NCBI GenBank assembly: GCA_022843825.1
Contig: JALHMX010000007.1
Location: 1 to 64,000 of the forward strand
Source of the DNA: Pseudobdellovibrionaceae bacterium
GTDB lineage: Bacteria; Bdellovibrionota; Bdellovibrionia; Bdellovibrionales; Bdellovibrionaceae
Direction: 5' to 3'
DNA length: 64,000 bases
In this document: positions 43,441 through 53,142 of the stretch, piece after piece
Layout of the letters: each line of letters starts with the position of its first letter
Position numbering within the stretch: position 1 is the first letter of the stretch
Notes under the pieces: generated by a model
What the model was told of the DNA's origin: nothing
The model's database searches: none
Seen by the model: only the letters and a program-made list of their open reading frames with translations
Position numbers and translations under genes: made by a program

Positions 43441-44334
43441 ATGCAGTTGGCGTTACCTGATCTTATATCTAAATATCTGAAATATATGGAAAATATAGAA
43501 TCTTCTTCGCCATTAACCATTAAAGCCTACTCCAAAGATCTTGAACAGGCCTATTCGCAGGTCAAAACGTCCCCCATATCTATAGATAGCCTGTGGAATC
43601 ACACCCGTTTGGGGCTGAATCAATGGAGTCGGCTGTCCCTGGCTAGCCGCAATCGCAAGGTCGCCACGCTTAAAAGCTTCTTCAATTGGCTCTACCAAGA
43701 AAAGATTATCGATAAAAATTACGCTCATCTTTTGGTTTGCCCTAAAGTACCTAAGAAAATTCCTCACTTTATGTCGGTGGATGAAGTGATGAGCGTTATT
43801 CAGTTTTATTCTCAAACAAAAAATGATCTTAAGCACACGCGCGAGATCACTTTGTTCATCCTCTTATACAGCGGTGGATTGCGTATCAGCGAAGCCTGCA
43901 ATTTAAAATGGAGTGCCATTTCATTTTCACAAAGAAGAATTACTATCCTTGGAAAAGGAAACAAAGAGCGGGTTCTTGTACTTCCAGAGTTCTGCATGGA
44001 TTATTTAAAAAATTTAAAAGAAAAAAACTTTGCTGAAATCGGAATATCTGAAGATTACTTGTTTGGTGCGGATCCCTTAAATCCCCGCGCCGGCTTTGAA
44101 ATGATTCGCCAATGTGGAAAAAAATCCGGCTTAATGAACAATTTAAATCCCCATGCACTAAGACATAGTTTTGCAACTCACTTATTAGCCAGTGGTGCGA
44201 ATCTGCGCATCCTACAAAAACTTTTAGGCCACGAAAGCCTACAAGCAACTGAAAAATACACTCATTTAAATATAGATACATTGGCTCGCACGATGGAAAA
44301 CACCCACCCGCTGGGAAATCTGAAAACTAAATAG
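43441..44334 (+). CDS. xerD: Tyrosine recombinase, XerC/XerD type
   Basis: 297 residues, the usual Xer length. N-terminal SAM-like DNA-binding domain (LTIKAYSKDLEQAY) and C-terminal catalytic domain with the Arg in YSGGLRISEACNL, Lys in ILGKGNKERVL, H-x-x-R in PHALRHSFATHLL, His in LLGHESLQATEKY and the nucleophile Tyr just after (EKYTHLNI). Resolves chromosome dimers at dif. XerC versus XerD is not certain. It converges with fliA and their coding ends overlap by 8 bases. Confidence 0.88.
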   Translation: MQLALPDLISKYLKYMENIESSSPLTIKAYSKDLEQAYSQVKTSPISIDSLWNHTRLGLNQWSRLSLASRNRKVATLKSFFNWLYQEKIIDKNYAHLLVCPKVPKKIPHFMSVDEVMSVIQFYSQTKNDLKHTREITLFILLYSGGLRISEACNLKWSAISFSQRRITILGKGNKERVLVLPEFCMDYLKNLKEKNFAEIGISEDYLFGADPLNPRAGFEMIRQCGKKSGLMNNLNPHALRHSFATHLLASGANLRILQKLLGHESLQATEKYTHLNIDTLARTMENTHPLGNLKTK

Positions 44335-45133
44335 CTTCCAGTTCGCCCGCTTGAATTGCAATTGAAAGCTTGGCTTTTAGTCGAATGACGGCCTGAGCGT
44401 GCAGCTGAGATACACGAGATTCAGTCACGCGCAGCACTTGACCGATTTCTTTAAGATTAAGATCTTCAAAGTAATACAAAGAAAGCACAAGACGTTGCCG
44501 TTCAGGCAGTTCTTCAATGGCTCGCGCTACTACATCTTTAACCACTTTTACATTAAGCTGATTAAAAGGGTTGTTCGATTTCGCACCTTCCAAAAGATTA
44601 GCTATAGATTTTTTATCTGAATCACTGAAAGTGGGCTGATCGTCTATTGAAAGTAAACTGACGGGCCTGACTTGGTTGATAAGATCGTGAAATTCCTCGA
44701 TAGGCATATTAAGCTTAGCTGAAATTTCTTCATCTGTTGGAGCGCGACCCATCTCTACTTCTAAAGAAACAATCGTTCGCTCTAATGCTTTCGACTTATC
44801 TCGAACTGAACGCGGAATCCAATCTTGTGCACGCAACTCATCTAAGATGGCGCCGCGGATACGAAACTCAGCGTATGTTTTAAATTTGTTATCACGAGTT
44901 GGATCCCACTTATCGATCGCATCCATAAGGCCGATTGAGCCCGCAGAAATAAGATCATCGATATCGATGTTCGGAGGCAGGCGCACTGCAATTTTTTGCG
45001 CGACGAATTTAATAAGCGGCGCGTACTCGCGAATCAATTCATTCTTCTGATCGCGATTAACATGATCTTTTGTCGTTTTTTTTGCAATGGGCTCGTCTTT
45101 ATATTTTTTCAATGCACTAGAATTTTTTGACAT
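44327..45133 (-). CDS. fliA: Flagellar sigma factor FliA (sigma28)
   Basis: 268 residues. Sigma70 family, group 3: region 2 LPPNIDIDDLISAGSIGLMDAIDKWDP, region 3 GAILDELRAQDWIPRSVRDK, region 4 LPERQRLVLSLYYFEDLNLKEIG with the HTH. It directs late flagellar genes and often chemotaxis genes. Last gene of the flagellar operon, 78 bases after flhG. No anti-sigma FlgM is seen here. Confidence 0.94.
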   Translation of the reverse strand: MSKNSSALKKYKDEPIAKKTTKDHVNRDQKNELIREYAPLIKFVAQKIAVRLPPNIDIDDLISAGSIGLMDAIDKWDPTRDNKFKTYAEFRIRGAILDELRAQDWIPRSVRDKSKALERTIVSLEVEMGRAPTDEEISAKLNMPIEEFHDLINQVRPVSLLSIDDQPTFSDSDKKSIANLLEGAKSNNPFNQLNVKVVKDVVARAIEELPERQRLVLSLYYFEDLNLKEIGQVLRVTESRVSQLHAQAVIRLKAKLSIAIQAGELEAI

Positions 45134-45211
45134 TCAGATCTACCCCTCGAATATATATCTATTTTAAACGATTCTTTGAACAAAATAAAAGTCTAAACTT
45201 TCCTTGCCAAC

Positions 45212-46012
45212 TTAAGCATGACCAGAGGCTGGGAAGAAAATCCCAGCTAGACCGCTATAGGCTTGGTCATTTTGTCTTGCAGCCTCTATATCTACCAGTT
45301 TTGCAGATATTTCTTGTATTTGCTGTTGTGCTTGCGACTCAATACCCTGTTTCATAATGAGACGCTGCATTTGTTGGGCCTTCTTAAGAACGAGGTCCTC
45401 TGAGATCGCTCCTAAAAAAGAGAGCCGCAAAGTTAAGAACTTTTCGACCACCTCTGAAAAACGACTAAAAAGCGCTGCACCCTGCGACGCCTCTACCAGA
45501 TTACAAATAATTTTAAACTCTCTCATTTTGTATTTTGAGTTCAAAGTCTTTAGCAAAGCGTAGGCATCTGCCAAGCTTGAAGGATCCTGAGTGATGACAA
45601 GAACACATTCATCGGCCACCGAATTCAAATGCAAGACATAGTCATGTAACCCTGGCGCCGTATCAATAAGAACATAATCGTAGTTTAAGTGTATAGACTG
45701 AATTTGTTGGACTATCTCTCGGCGTTCAAACGCACTTAAAGACATTAAATCATATAACCCGCTACCGCCGGCTAACAAATCAATATTTTTTACAAGCTTT
45801 GTAATACACTCCTGGATGGGCTCTCCGTCCAGTAAATCTTTAATAGTCATCTTGGCTCGTACGCCAAAAAATATATCCACATTGGCCATTCCAATGTCGC
45901 CATCAAAAATAAGCACACGATGTCCTGCCGCTGCTAACGACATTGCTAAGTTACATGTTACAGTTGTTTTACCAACCCCACCTTTTCCAGATGTTATCGA
46001 AATCAGTTTCAT
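45212..46012 (-). CDS. flhG: FlhG/FleN-type MinD-like ATPase
   Basis: 266 residues. ParA/MinD family: deviant Walker A SGKGGVGKTTVTCNL starts at residue 8, then LIFDGDIGMANVDIFFG and DYVLIDTAPGLHDYV. It controls flagellar number together with FlhF. The N-terminal extension that carries the DQ-x-x-LR activation helix in most FlhG proteins is missing, and the start overlaps flhF by four bases, so there is no room for it. A C-terminal membrane-binding helix cannot be judged. Confidence 0.9.
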   Translation of the reverse strand: MKLISITSGKGGVGKTTVTCNLAMSLAAAGHRVLIFDGDIGMANVDIFFGVRAKMTIKDLLDGEPIQECITKLVKNIDLLAGGSGLYDLMSLSAFERREIVQQIQSIHLNYDYVLIDTAPGLHDYVLHLNSVADECVLVITQDPSSLADAYALLKTLNSKYKMREFKIICNLVEASQGAALFSRFSEVVEKFLTLRLSFLGAISEDLVLKKAQQMQRLIMKQGIESQAQQQIQEISAKLVDIEAARQNDQAYSGLAGIFFPASGHA

Positions 46013-47460
46013 AATGATTGTTCCATAGTTGATGTTTTTTTAGTTATCTCTAAGATTAAATCCAGCACTCTTTCGACCGTAGCGTATTCAAAGTCTTCTG
46101 GAATTTTAGGGCCAATACCAAATCCAAACAGCGGTTTGTTTAGCTTTCTTACTGTATTATAAATAATTCCGTAATTCGTAGACTCATCCAGCGAAGTAAA
46201 AATTAAATCATCATAGCCGATATGACGGTACTTGTTGGCTATTTCGATGATATCCTGATCCTTACCCCTTGCAGATAAAACCAGATGTGTCTGCACATCA
46301 GTATTAATCGGAGGACGAATCTGTTGTATGTAGTTAATCTCGTCTTGATTGCGCAAACTGAGGCTTGCGAAATCAACAAGCACATGATCAACGTGATTTA
46401 AATAGGGAACAATTTTTTCCCAATCCATTGGTGAACGAACAGAAACAAACGGAATGTTTAGCATTTGGGAGTAAACTTTCATCTGCTCATCTGCGCCTAT
46501 CTTAATAGTATCCGTAGAAATAATGGCTACTTTCTTATGGTCACGATGAATAAGATCATAGGCCATCTTAATCATTGAAGTAGACTTTCCTGCGGCAGAA
46601 GCTCCAACAAAAAGCTGAAATTTCTTTTGAACAGTATTTTGGATAAGCGTCGTATCCATAATATAACGAGCCACTAAGGATTCGATATAATTTTCTTTCT
46701 TAAGGTCCACTGCTTTTAGATTTTCCTGAACGGCCAAAATAACATCTGAGGCCACTTCGGGAAGAAGTCCACGAGCAGTTAAGCGCTGATAATAAGAACA
46801 CATCGAGTAATTCACTCCGAACTCAGCACCAGGATGAGATTGCACAAAGTTTTGAGGCATCGCTTTAAAATCTAATATAATTTCTTTAAGTTGTTCAATT
46901 TCAGTTTTCAGGTTTTGAACATCCATGTTTTGCCAAGCATTTTTAGCTTGTTCAGTCAGTACTGCTGCTTCGTTTTTTGTTGATTGTGCAGCCGGCACGG
47001 GCATAGCTGCTGTCTTAGGTAATAATTCAGCATCAATATCAATATACTTGCGGCTAGATCGAACAACATTATTAGAATAATTCACTGGTCTTTGATTAAT
47101 CGTCGTTGGTTCTCTCACTAAGGGCGGTCCATACAAGCGCACAGATTTTGCCGCTTGGGCTTTTTGAGTTCGAACCAGCTGATCTTCCATAACTTTTTTA
47201 ATCACTTCACGCTGATCGCGAGCAGAGCTGTTGGAAAACTGCTGCTGCTGTGGCAATAACATTTTTGATTTAACAAACTCTTTTTGCTTAAGCATAGATT
47301 CCGAGTAGGCCGCTGTGATTTCAATCATCTTTTGACCAGACATTGCAAATCCCTTAGAGACTTCCTTTGCTGACAGAATAACTGCATCCGGACCCAATTG
47401 GGACTTAACCAACTGTAGAGCTTCCTTCATCGTTCTTGCTTCAAATTTCTTGATGTTCAT
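46009..47460 (-). CDS. flhF: FlhF, SRP-type GTPase (divergent motifs)
   Basis: 483 residues. N-terminal B domain (MNIKKFEARTMKEALQLVKSQLGPDAVILS), a long Gln/Pro linker, an N domain (about 225-280) and the G domain. P-loop GASAAGKS (286-293) and STDTIKIGADEQMKVY fit FlhF. But the G3 site reads VLVDFASLS (363-366 DFAS rather than DTAG) and G4 is TSLD (422-425, Ser in place of Lys). FlhF places the polar flagellum. GTP hydrolysis may be weak or lost here. Confidence 0.92.
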   Translation of the reverse strand: MNIKKFEARTMKEALQLVKSQLGPDAVILSAKEVSKGFAMSGQKMIEITAAYSESMLKQKEFVKSKMLLPQQQQFSNSSARDQREVIKKVMEDQLVRTQKAQAAKSVRLYGPPLVREPTTINQRPVNYSNNVVRSSRKYIDIDAELLPKTAAMPVPAAQSTKNEAAVLTEQAKNAWQNMDVQNLKTEIEQLKEIILDFKAMPQNFVQSHPGAEFGVNYSMCSYYQRLTARGLLPEVASDVILAVQENLKAVDLKKENYIESLVARYIMDTTLIQNTVQKKFQLFVGASAAGKSTSMIKMAYDLIHRDHKKVAIISTDTIKIGADEQMKVYSQMLNIPFVSVRSPMDWEKIVPYLNHVDHVLVDFASLSLRNQDEINYIQQIRPPINTDVQTHLVLSARGKDQDIIEIANKYRHIGYDDLIFTSLDESTNYGIIYNTVRKLNKPLFGFGIGPKIPEDFEYATVERVLDLILEITKKTSTMEQSL

Positions 47461-47487
47461 ATAACCTCAACCTTTAAACACTTTAAA

Positions 47488-49572
47488 TTATAAACCAACC
47501 TGAGCGACCGACTGTACTTTTGCTTCCGGAGCAACTTCACTATGAGACAAAACAATCAACTGCGGAATAAATCTGGAAATAAGCTTTGCAATATGTCGTC
47601 TTACCGTAGGACTTGTAAGCAATATAGGTTGTCCTGCAATCTCTGGATGCTGTTCTATATGATTAGCAATCTGAGTAATCATTTTTGAAGCTGACTGTGG
47701 ATCCATAACTAACTGCACACCCTGCTCGGTTTGAAGTAGTGAACTTGAAATCAACTCCTCAAGCTTAGAATCAAATGTCATAACAGAAATGTCGCCTGCT
47801 TCACTCATGTATTTCTCACTAATAGATCGCGATAATTGTTTACGAACGTTTTCAGTTAATAGATCAAGGTCCTTAACTCGATTGGCATCGTCCGCAAGAG
47901 TTTCAAATATAGTTAGCAAATCACGTATTGAAACTTGCTCTTTAAGTAAGTTTTGTATAACTTTCACAACTCCACCCAAAGATAACGTATCCGGAATAAG
48001 ATCTTCTACCACTTTTGGATGAGTCTTTTTAAAGTTTTCAATTAGCTGAGAAACTTCTTGGCGACCAATAAGCTCATGAGCATGCGTTCTAATCATTTCA
48101 GTAATATGTGTAGCCATGACAGTTGGCAGATCCACCACTGTGTATCCAACAAATTCAGCCTTATCTTTTTGTGATTTGGAAATCCACACGGCATCAAGAC
48201 CGAAAGCTGGCTCTTTTGTGGGAATTCCATCAATTTTCTCTGTGACATTGCCAGGGTCCATGGCCATCAACATATCCGGCTTCAATATACCGCCACCAAC
48301 TTTACTGCCCTTAATTAAGAAACGGTATTCGCCTGCGGCCAATGATAAATTATCCCGAATATGAATGCTTGGTACTAAAATACCCAAATCAAATGAAAAC
48401 TGTTTTCGAATAGAAGATATTCGCTCTAAAAGATCCCCAGATTTAGACGAGTCCACAACTTTAATTAAGCCGTAGCCAACTTCGAGCTCTAACATATCAA
48501 CCGGCTGTACGGAATCTAAAACTTCCTTCTTAGGAGAAGCCGCTTCCTGTTCAACTCTTTTTTGCTCATCTGTTTCTTTTTCTTTTCTGTGTTGAGTAAT
48601 CATCCACGAAATTCCACCTAAAATGGCCGCAATCAATAAAAATGGCCCAGCAGGCAAACCTGGTATCAAAGCCAAAACAGTCATTACCCCTGCGGCAATA
48701 TAAATGGCGCGAGTATTTGAAAAAAGCTGACCGGTAACCTCTTTACCCATGTCAACACCAGAACCGCTTCGAGTAACAATAGCACCGGCTGCAGTAGAAA
48801 TAATTAAAGCTGGAATTTGGGATAACAATCCATCACCGATAGTTAACATCGTGTAGTATTGGGCCGCTGTAGCTATATTTAAATCTTTCTGTAAAACTCC
48901 AATAAGCAAACCGCCAACAATATTAATAACCGCAATCAAAATACCGGCGATAGCATCCCCGCGCACGAATTTACTGGCACCATCCATTGCTCCGTAGAAA
49001 TCGGCCTCTTGCTCAATATCACGTCGGCGTTTCCGAGCTTCTTGTTCGTTTATAACACCGGCATTAAGCTCAGCATCGATGGACATTTGTTTACCAGGCA
49101 TGGCATCCAAAGTAAACCGAGCTGCAACCTCTGCTACTCGTCCCGAACCCTTAGTAATAACTATAAAATTAATAACAACAAGAATACAAAAAACAATGAA
49201 TCCAATAACATAGTTATTCCCAACAACAAAACTTCCAAACGCTTGAATCACACTTCCCGCAGAAGCTGGGCCTTCATGGCCGTGAGTTAAAATAAGACGA
49301 GTGGTCGCAATGTTTAAGCCCAAACGAAACAAAGTTGTCATTAAAAGCAACGAAGGAAACGAAGTAAAATCTAACGCGCGTTTAACATAAATAGATGTTA
49401 ATAAAATAAGTAAGCTTAATCCTAATGAAAAAGTTAAAGCCAGGTCTAAGAGCACGGCAGGAAGTGGAACGATCATTACGGTTAAAATCACCAACAAACC
49501 AGCCGCGATAAACAAATCCGTATTCTTGGTGATTCGATCAAATCGTTTCATGAACTGAAATATTTGTTCCAT
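47488..49572 (-). CDS. flhA: Flagellar export gate protein FlhA
   Basis: 694 residues. Eight membrane helices in the first half (e.g. LVILTVMIVPLPAVLLDLALTFSLGLSL). The conserved FHIPEP-type region is GRVAEVAARFTLDAMPGKQMSIDAELNAG and the cytoplasmic ring domain lies after about 330 (GYTVVDLPTVMATHITEMIRTHAHELIGRQE). Export gate for the flagellar type III apparatus. Directly upstream of flhF (27-base gap). Confidence 0.97.
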   Translation of the reverse strand: MEQIFQFMKRFDRITKNTDLFIAAGLLVILTVMIVPLPAVLLDLALTFSLGLSLLILLTSIYVKRALDFTSFPSLLLMTTLFRLGLNIATTRLILTHGHEGPASAGSVIQAFGSFVVGNNYVIGFIVFCILVVINFIVITKGSGRVAEVAARFTLDAMPGKQMSIDAELNAGVINEQEARKRRRDIEQEADFYGAMDGASKFVRGDAIAGILIAVINIVGGLLIGVLQKDLNIATAAQYYTMLTIGDGLLSQIPALIISTAAGAIVTRSGSGVDMGKEVTGQLFSNTRAIYIAAGVMTVLALIPGLPAGPFLLIAAILGGISWMITQHRKEKETDEQKRVEQEAASPKKEVLDSVQPVDMLELEVGYGLIKVVDSSKSGDLLERISSIRKQFSFDLGILVPSIHIRDNLSLAAGEYRFLIKGSKVGGGILKPDMLMAMDPGNVTEKIDGIPTKEPAFGLDAVWISKSQKDKAEFVGYTVVDLPTVMATHITEMIRTHAHELIGRQEVSQLIENFKKTHPKVVEDLIPDTLSLGGVVKVIQNLLKEQVSIRDLLTIFETLADDANRVKDLDLLTENVRKQLSRSISEKYMSEAGDISVMTFDSKLEELISSSLLQTEQGVQLVMDPQSASKMITQIANHIEQHPEIAGQPILLTSPTVRRHIAKLISRFIPQLIVLSHSEVAPEAKVQSVAQVGL

Positions 49573-49574
49573 GT

Positions 49575-50681
49575 TTATAATCCTCTGTCTCTGTTGACTT
49601 TACGATCCGCAGACTGCTTCTGTTTTTTCTTTTTATTTAACCGCATAACATAGGACAAAACCTCTGCCACTGCGACGAAAAGCTCGCGCGGAATAATTTG
49701 TCCTATTTTCATCGTTTTAAAAATCGTCCTTGCTAAAGGCTTATTTTCTATGACTGGGATATTATGTTGACGGGCTATCTCTTTAATTTTTTCCGCCATA
49801 TAGTCAGCACCCATAGCCACTAACTGTGGAGCAGGTAATTTGTCCGAATACTTTAATACACAGGCAATATGTGTAGGATTCGTAATAACGACATTAGCCT
49901 TGGGTATTTCCAAGAGCATTTTACGATTCGCTATTTCGCGCTGTATTTTTCTTACGCGAGCTTTAATTAAAGGATCACCCTCTCGTGACTTGTGCTCTTC
50001 TTTAACTTCCTGTTTAGTCATCATCATATCTTTTTCAAGTTGCCAACGCTGAAACATGTAATCAGAGATGGCCAAAACCAACATGAAAATTCCGGTCGCT
50101 AAAAATAGCTTGAACAAGACTCCACCCAAATAAGACAGGATTTGCTCTAAACTGAATCCAGATAGGGATGGTATTTGATGCAGCTCTGCTTTTAATAAAA
50201 AATACATAGTCATAACCACGATAGTTACTTTTAGCAAGGACTTGGAAAATTCGACTACTCCTCTTAAAGAAAATATTCTTTTCAAGGCATTTAGTGGATT
50301 AATTTTTTTCAAATCTGGAGTAAGGGCATCTTCTACCTGTAGAAATCCTGTTTGCAAAACCTGTGCAGATACTCCAGCTATAAGCGCAAGTAAAAGTAAC
50401 GGGCCAAGCAGTAGAACAAGTTTTTCACCTAAATAAAAAAATATTTCTGCATTCTGATGATTTTTTGCCATCACTAAAAATTCACCATTCATACTTCTGT
50501 GAAATATTTCCGTAATATTTTTCAGAAAAAAGCGACCGACAAAATACATAAGCCCTGCAGCCAGCAAAATAATAAGTGCTGTACTTAACTCGCGGGTCAT
50601 AGCCACTTGGCCGCGCTTACGGTATTCATCCCGTCGCGCGTCTGTGGCCTGTTCGGTTTTCTCGCCTTGATCTTCAGCCAA
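49575..50681 (-). CDS. flhB: Flagellar export gate protein FlhB
   Basis: 368 residues. N-terminus EDQGEKTEQATDARRDEYRKRGQVA is the family signature. Four membrane helices, then the cytoplasmic domain with autocleavage motif NPTHIACVLKY. Cleavage switches export from hook/rod to filament substrates. Lys-rich C-terminus. Two bases from flhA and one from fliR, so tightly operonic. Confidence 0.97.
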   Translation of the reverse strand: MAEDQGEKTEQATDARRDEYRKRGQVAMTRELSTALIILLAAGLMYFVGRFFLKNITEIFHRSMNGEFLVMAKNHQNAEIFFYLGEKLVLLLGPLLLLALIAGVSAQVLQTGFLQVEDALTPDLKKINPLNALKRIFSLRGVVEFSKSLLKVTIVVMTMYFLLKAELHQIPSLSGFSLEQILSYLGGVLFKLFLATGIFMLVLAISDYMFQRWQLEKDMMMTKQEVKEEHKSREGDPLIKARVRKIQREIANRKMLLEIPKANVVITNPTHIACVLKYSDKLPAPQLVAMGADYMAEKIKEIARQHNIPVIENKPLARTIFKTMKIGQIIPRELFVAVAEVLSYVMRLNKKKKQKQSADRKVNRDRGL

Positions 50682-50682
50682 G

Positions 50683-51468
50683 CTATATCCCCTTCACAAA
50701 CTTAAAAAAACTAGCGCTTGTCTCCATAATCGCCACTCCCATTTGAGATGACATTAATGGCAAGCAAATCATCAATAAAACTATCCCAATCAATGCTGAG
50801 GCCGCAGAAACCGTGGATATAACGTTAATCTGCGGAACAGCTCGACTTAATAGACCCACAGCAAATTGAACAATAATCATAGAAATCACTATTGGGGCTG
50901 CCAACTGCATAGCTATAACAAAAAGACCCTGGGCACCGTAAGCCACATCCCGCAAAGTTAAGGTATTGAAGCTGACTTGCGCTAGTGGAACTGAGGTGTA
51001 ACTTTCCAATAGGCCATGAATCATCATGTGATGTCCGCCAATAGTGAAAAAAACCAGCGTAGCAAACATCATTAAAAACTGCTCGAGAGCATTTCCCTGC
51101 GAGCCCATAAGAGGATTAAATATTTGCGCCTGTCCAATTCCCAAGGAGACAGCGGTCATCTCTCCGACCATAGAAACGGCAAAGAAAAAAAGTCGTGTTA
51201 AAAAGCCCAAACATAAACCCATGACTATTTCTAAAAAGGCTAAGACAACAAGTTGATGTTGCAGGTCCGCCACTCGTGCTAAAACAGAGTTTTGCGCTAC
51301 GGTGCTATACGCCATCATCGTCAATACGACGGGCAATAAAACTTTTGCTAAAACTGGAATGCTAGGCAAACTAAGAACTGCCGCAGAAAAAACGAAGGCA
51401 ATCATTCGAAGCAATATAAGCCCGAAAGTGATCAACTGAACTTCATTTAGCTGCGACATCTCAATCAT
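50683..51468 (-). CDS. fliR: Flagellar export protein FliR
   Basis: 261 residues, about six membrane helices (LITFGLILLRMIAFVFSAAVLSLP and others) and the conserved PxxP-like PLMGSQGNALEQFLMMFATLVF stretch. Part of the FliPQR export core. Start overlaps the fliQ stop by one base (TAATG). Confidence 0.93.
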   Translation of the reverse strand: MIEMSQLNEVQLITFGLILLRMIAFVFSAAVLSLPSIPVLAKVLLPVVLTMMAYSTVAQNSVLARVADLQHQLVVLAFLEIVMGLCLGFLTRLFFFAVSMVGEMTAVSLGIGQAQIFNPLMGSQGNALEQFLMMFATLVFFTIGGHHMMIHGLLESYTSVPLAQVSFNTLTLRDVAYGAQGLFVIAMQLAAPIVISMIIVQFAVGLLSRAVPQINVISTVSAASALIGIVLLMICLPLMSSQMGVAIMETSASFFKFVKGI

Positions 51469-51743
51469 TAGAAACTCCGCACTACCGTAGCAAAGCTATC
51501 AAATAATTCGACAGTGTAGGTTTTCATAAGATCCAACATCCACGGTCCCAATAAAACTAGGATAATGGCCATAACAATCATTTTTGGAACAAATGTTAAA
51601 GTGGCTTCATTAATTTGTGTCAGTGCTTGGAATATACTAACAATCAAACCCACGATCAGTGTGCTTAACAACAAAGGCGCCGAAACCATGGCCATGGTTT
51701 TCAAGGCATTTTGACCCAGTTGCAATATAATATCATCATTCAT
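51468..51743 (-). CDS. fliQ: Flagellar export protein FliQ
   Basis: 91 residues with two membrane helices (APLLLSTLIVGLIVSIFQALTQINEATLTFVPK, the conserved QINEATL loop). Export gate component with FliP and FliR. 44-base gap to fliP. Confidence 0.95.
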   Translation of the reverse strand: MNDDIILQLGQNALKTMAMVSAPLLLSTLIVGLIVSIFQALTQINEATLTFVPKMIVMAIILVLLGPWMLDLMKTYTVELFDSFATVVRSF

Positions 51744-51787
51744 TTCAACATCCTTGTTAAAATAACGTTTTAAATACGTAGGTCAAA

Positions 51788-52558
51788 TTAGCCAAAGCTT
51801 TTGACCATCGAACCAATCAACAGCGTCCACCCGTCAACAAGAACAAAAAGCATAATTTTAAATGGCAAAGAAACTACCGCCGGGGGGACCATCATCATAC
51901 CCATGGCCATCAAAACACTGGCTGCAACGATATCAATAATTAAAAACGGTAAAAATATAATAAATCCAATCATGAAGGCTGTTTTTAATTCAGAAACTAT
52001 GAAAGCTGGAATTAAAACTATTGTCGGCACATCCGCACGAGTTTTTGGCTGCTCAACACGCGCCATTTTTACAAAAAAACCTAAATCTTGGTCCCGAGTT
52101 TGAGCAAACATAAATCGACGTAGCGGATTTAATGCGCCCTCTATAGCTGCATCCTGTGATATTGTCCCATTCACATAGGGGGTCACAGCTTTTTCATTTA
52201 TTTCTTTAAAGGCTGGGTTCATGACGAAAAAAGTTAGAAACAACGACAAACCCACCAAAAGTTGATTTGGCGGAAGTTGCTGCACACCCATTGCCTGTCG
52301 CAAAAACGAGAGTACAATCAGTATGCGCGTAAATCCTGTCATCATAATTAAAATGGCCGGAGCCAACGTCAAAACCGTCATCATCAGAATCAGCTTAATT
52401 GTCCCTACGATTTCACCTGGATTAGATGTAGATTGGAATCCTAAATTTACGGTTGGAAGAGTTACTGGCGTCGACTGCGCAGAAACAATTTTACTTATAA
52501 CTAATGTTATAAGGAATACCAGCATTACTGAATAGTTTCGTTTAAAGATGTTAATCAT
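51788..52558 (-). CDS. fliP: Flagellar export protein FliP
   Basis: 256 residues. Signal peptide, then helices with the conserved [26 protein letters not shown]-like segment ([18 protein letters not shown]) and [21 protein letters not shown]. Core of the export gate with FliQ and FliR. Confidence 0.97.
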   Translation of the reverse strand: [256 protein letters not shown]

Positions 52559-52560
52559 AA

Positions 52561-53142
52561 TTACTGTATGTTCCTCATTGATTTAATTTTTCCAGCCACT
52601 GTCGAGCGAATACCTTCAAAGGTAAACTCATCAACATCAGTCTTATCATTTTGCTCAGTCATAGTTTCAGAAAAATCTTTCGGCAATACTTGAGGAAGCT
52701 CCTCATCCAACAAAGCCAGGGATTTAATCATGGAAATGTTATGATCTGTAATACCAACTAAGATTGACTCTCCGGCGACTCGAATGATAGCTAGGCTTTT
52801 TTTCGGCCCTAAGTAATGTTGGGACAAAATCTTGATTTGCATATTCGATTTTCCAGGAATGCTTCTGTGCGAATATCTTTTTACAGTAAAATATCCTACC
52901 CCTGCTAGAATGACGACTATGCCTAAGCTAAAAATGACTCTTTGTGTACTGCTTGAGGCATTAAATGTTTTTTCGCTTTCAGTAATTTTCAGAGGAATTT
53001 GATCTTCAGCGATGGGAGCCACAGACGCTAAGGCCTCATTCGGCTCAACGTTTTCGAGAGCATTTCCGCTAGCGAAAAGGTTCATTGAAAATCCAGTAAC
53101 AAAAATTGTAAGTAAAAAATATTTTTTCATCGCTTTCACCAT
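52561..53142 (-). CDS. fliO: Flagellar protein FliO
   Basis: 193 residues. Signal-like N-terminus, short periplasmic part, one membrane helix (about 68-88, VIFSLGIVVILAGVGYF), then a cytoplasmic region with KILSQHYLGPKKSLAIIRVAGESILVGITD-type FliO core. FliO helps assemble the FliPQR gate. Position between fliN and fliP supports the call. Start overlaps the fliN stop by one base. Confidence 0.88.
   Translation of the reverse strand: MVKAMKKYFLLTIFVTGFSMNLFASGNALENVEPNEALASVAPIAEDQIPLKITESEKTFNASSSTQRVIFSLGIVVILAGVGYFTVKRYSHRSIPGKSNMQIKILSQHYLGPKKSLAIIRVAGESILVGITDHNISMIKSLALLDEELPQVLPKDFSETMTEQNDKTDVDEFTFEGIRSTVAGKIKSMRNIQ

Noticed and set aside
43441-44334. Integrase of a mobile island
   Set aside because: Length and motifs fit house-keeping Xer, and no att sites, tRNA or cargo genes surround it.
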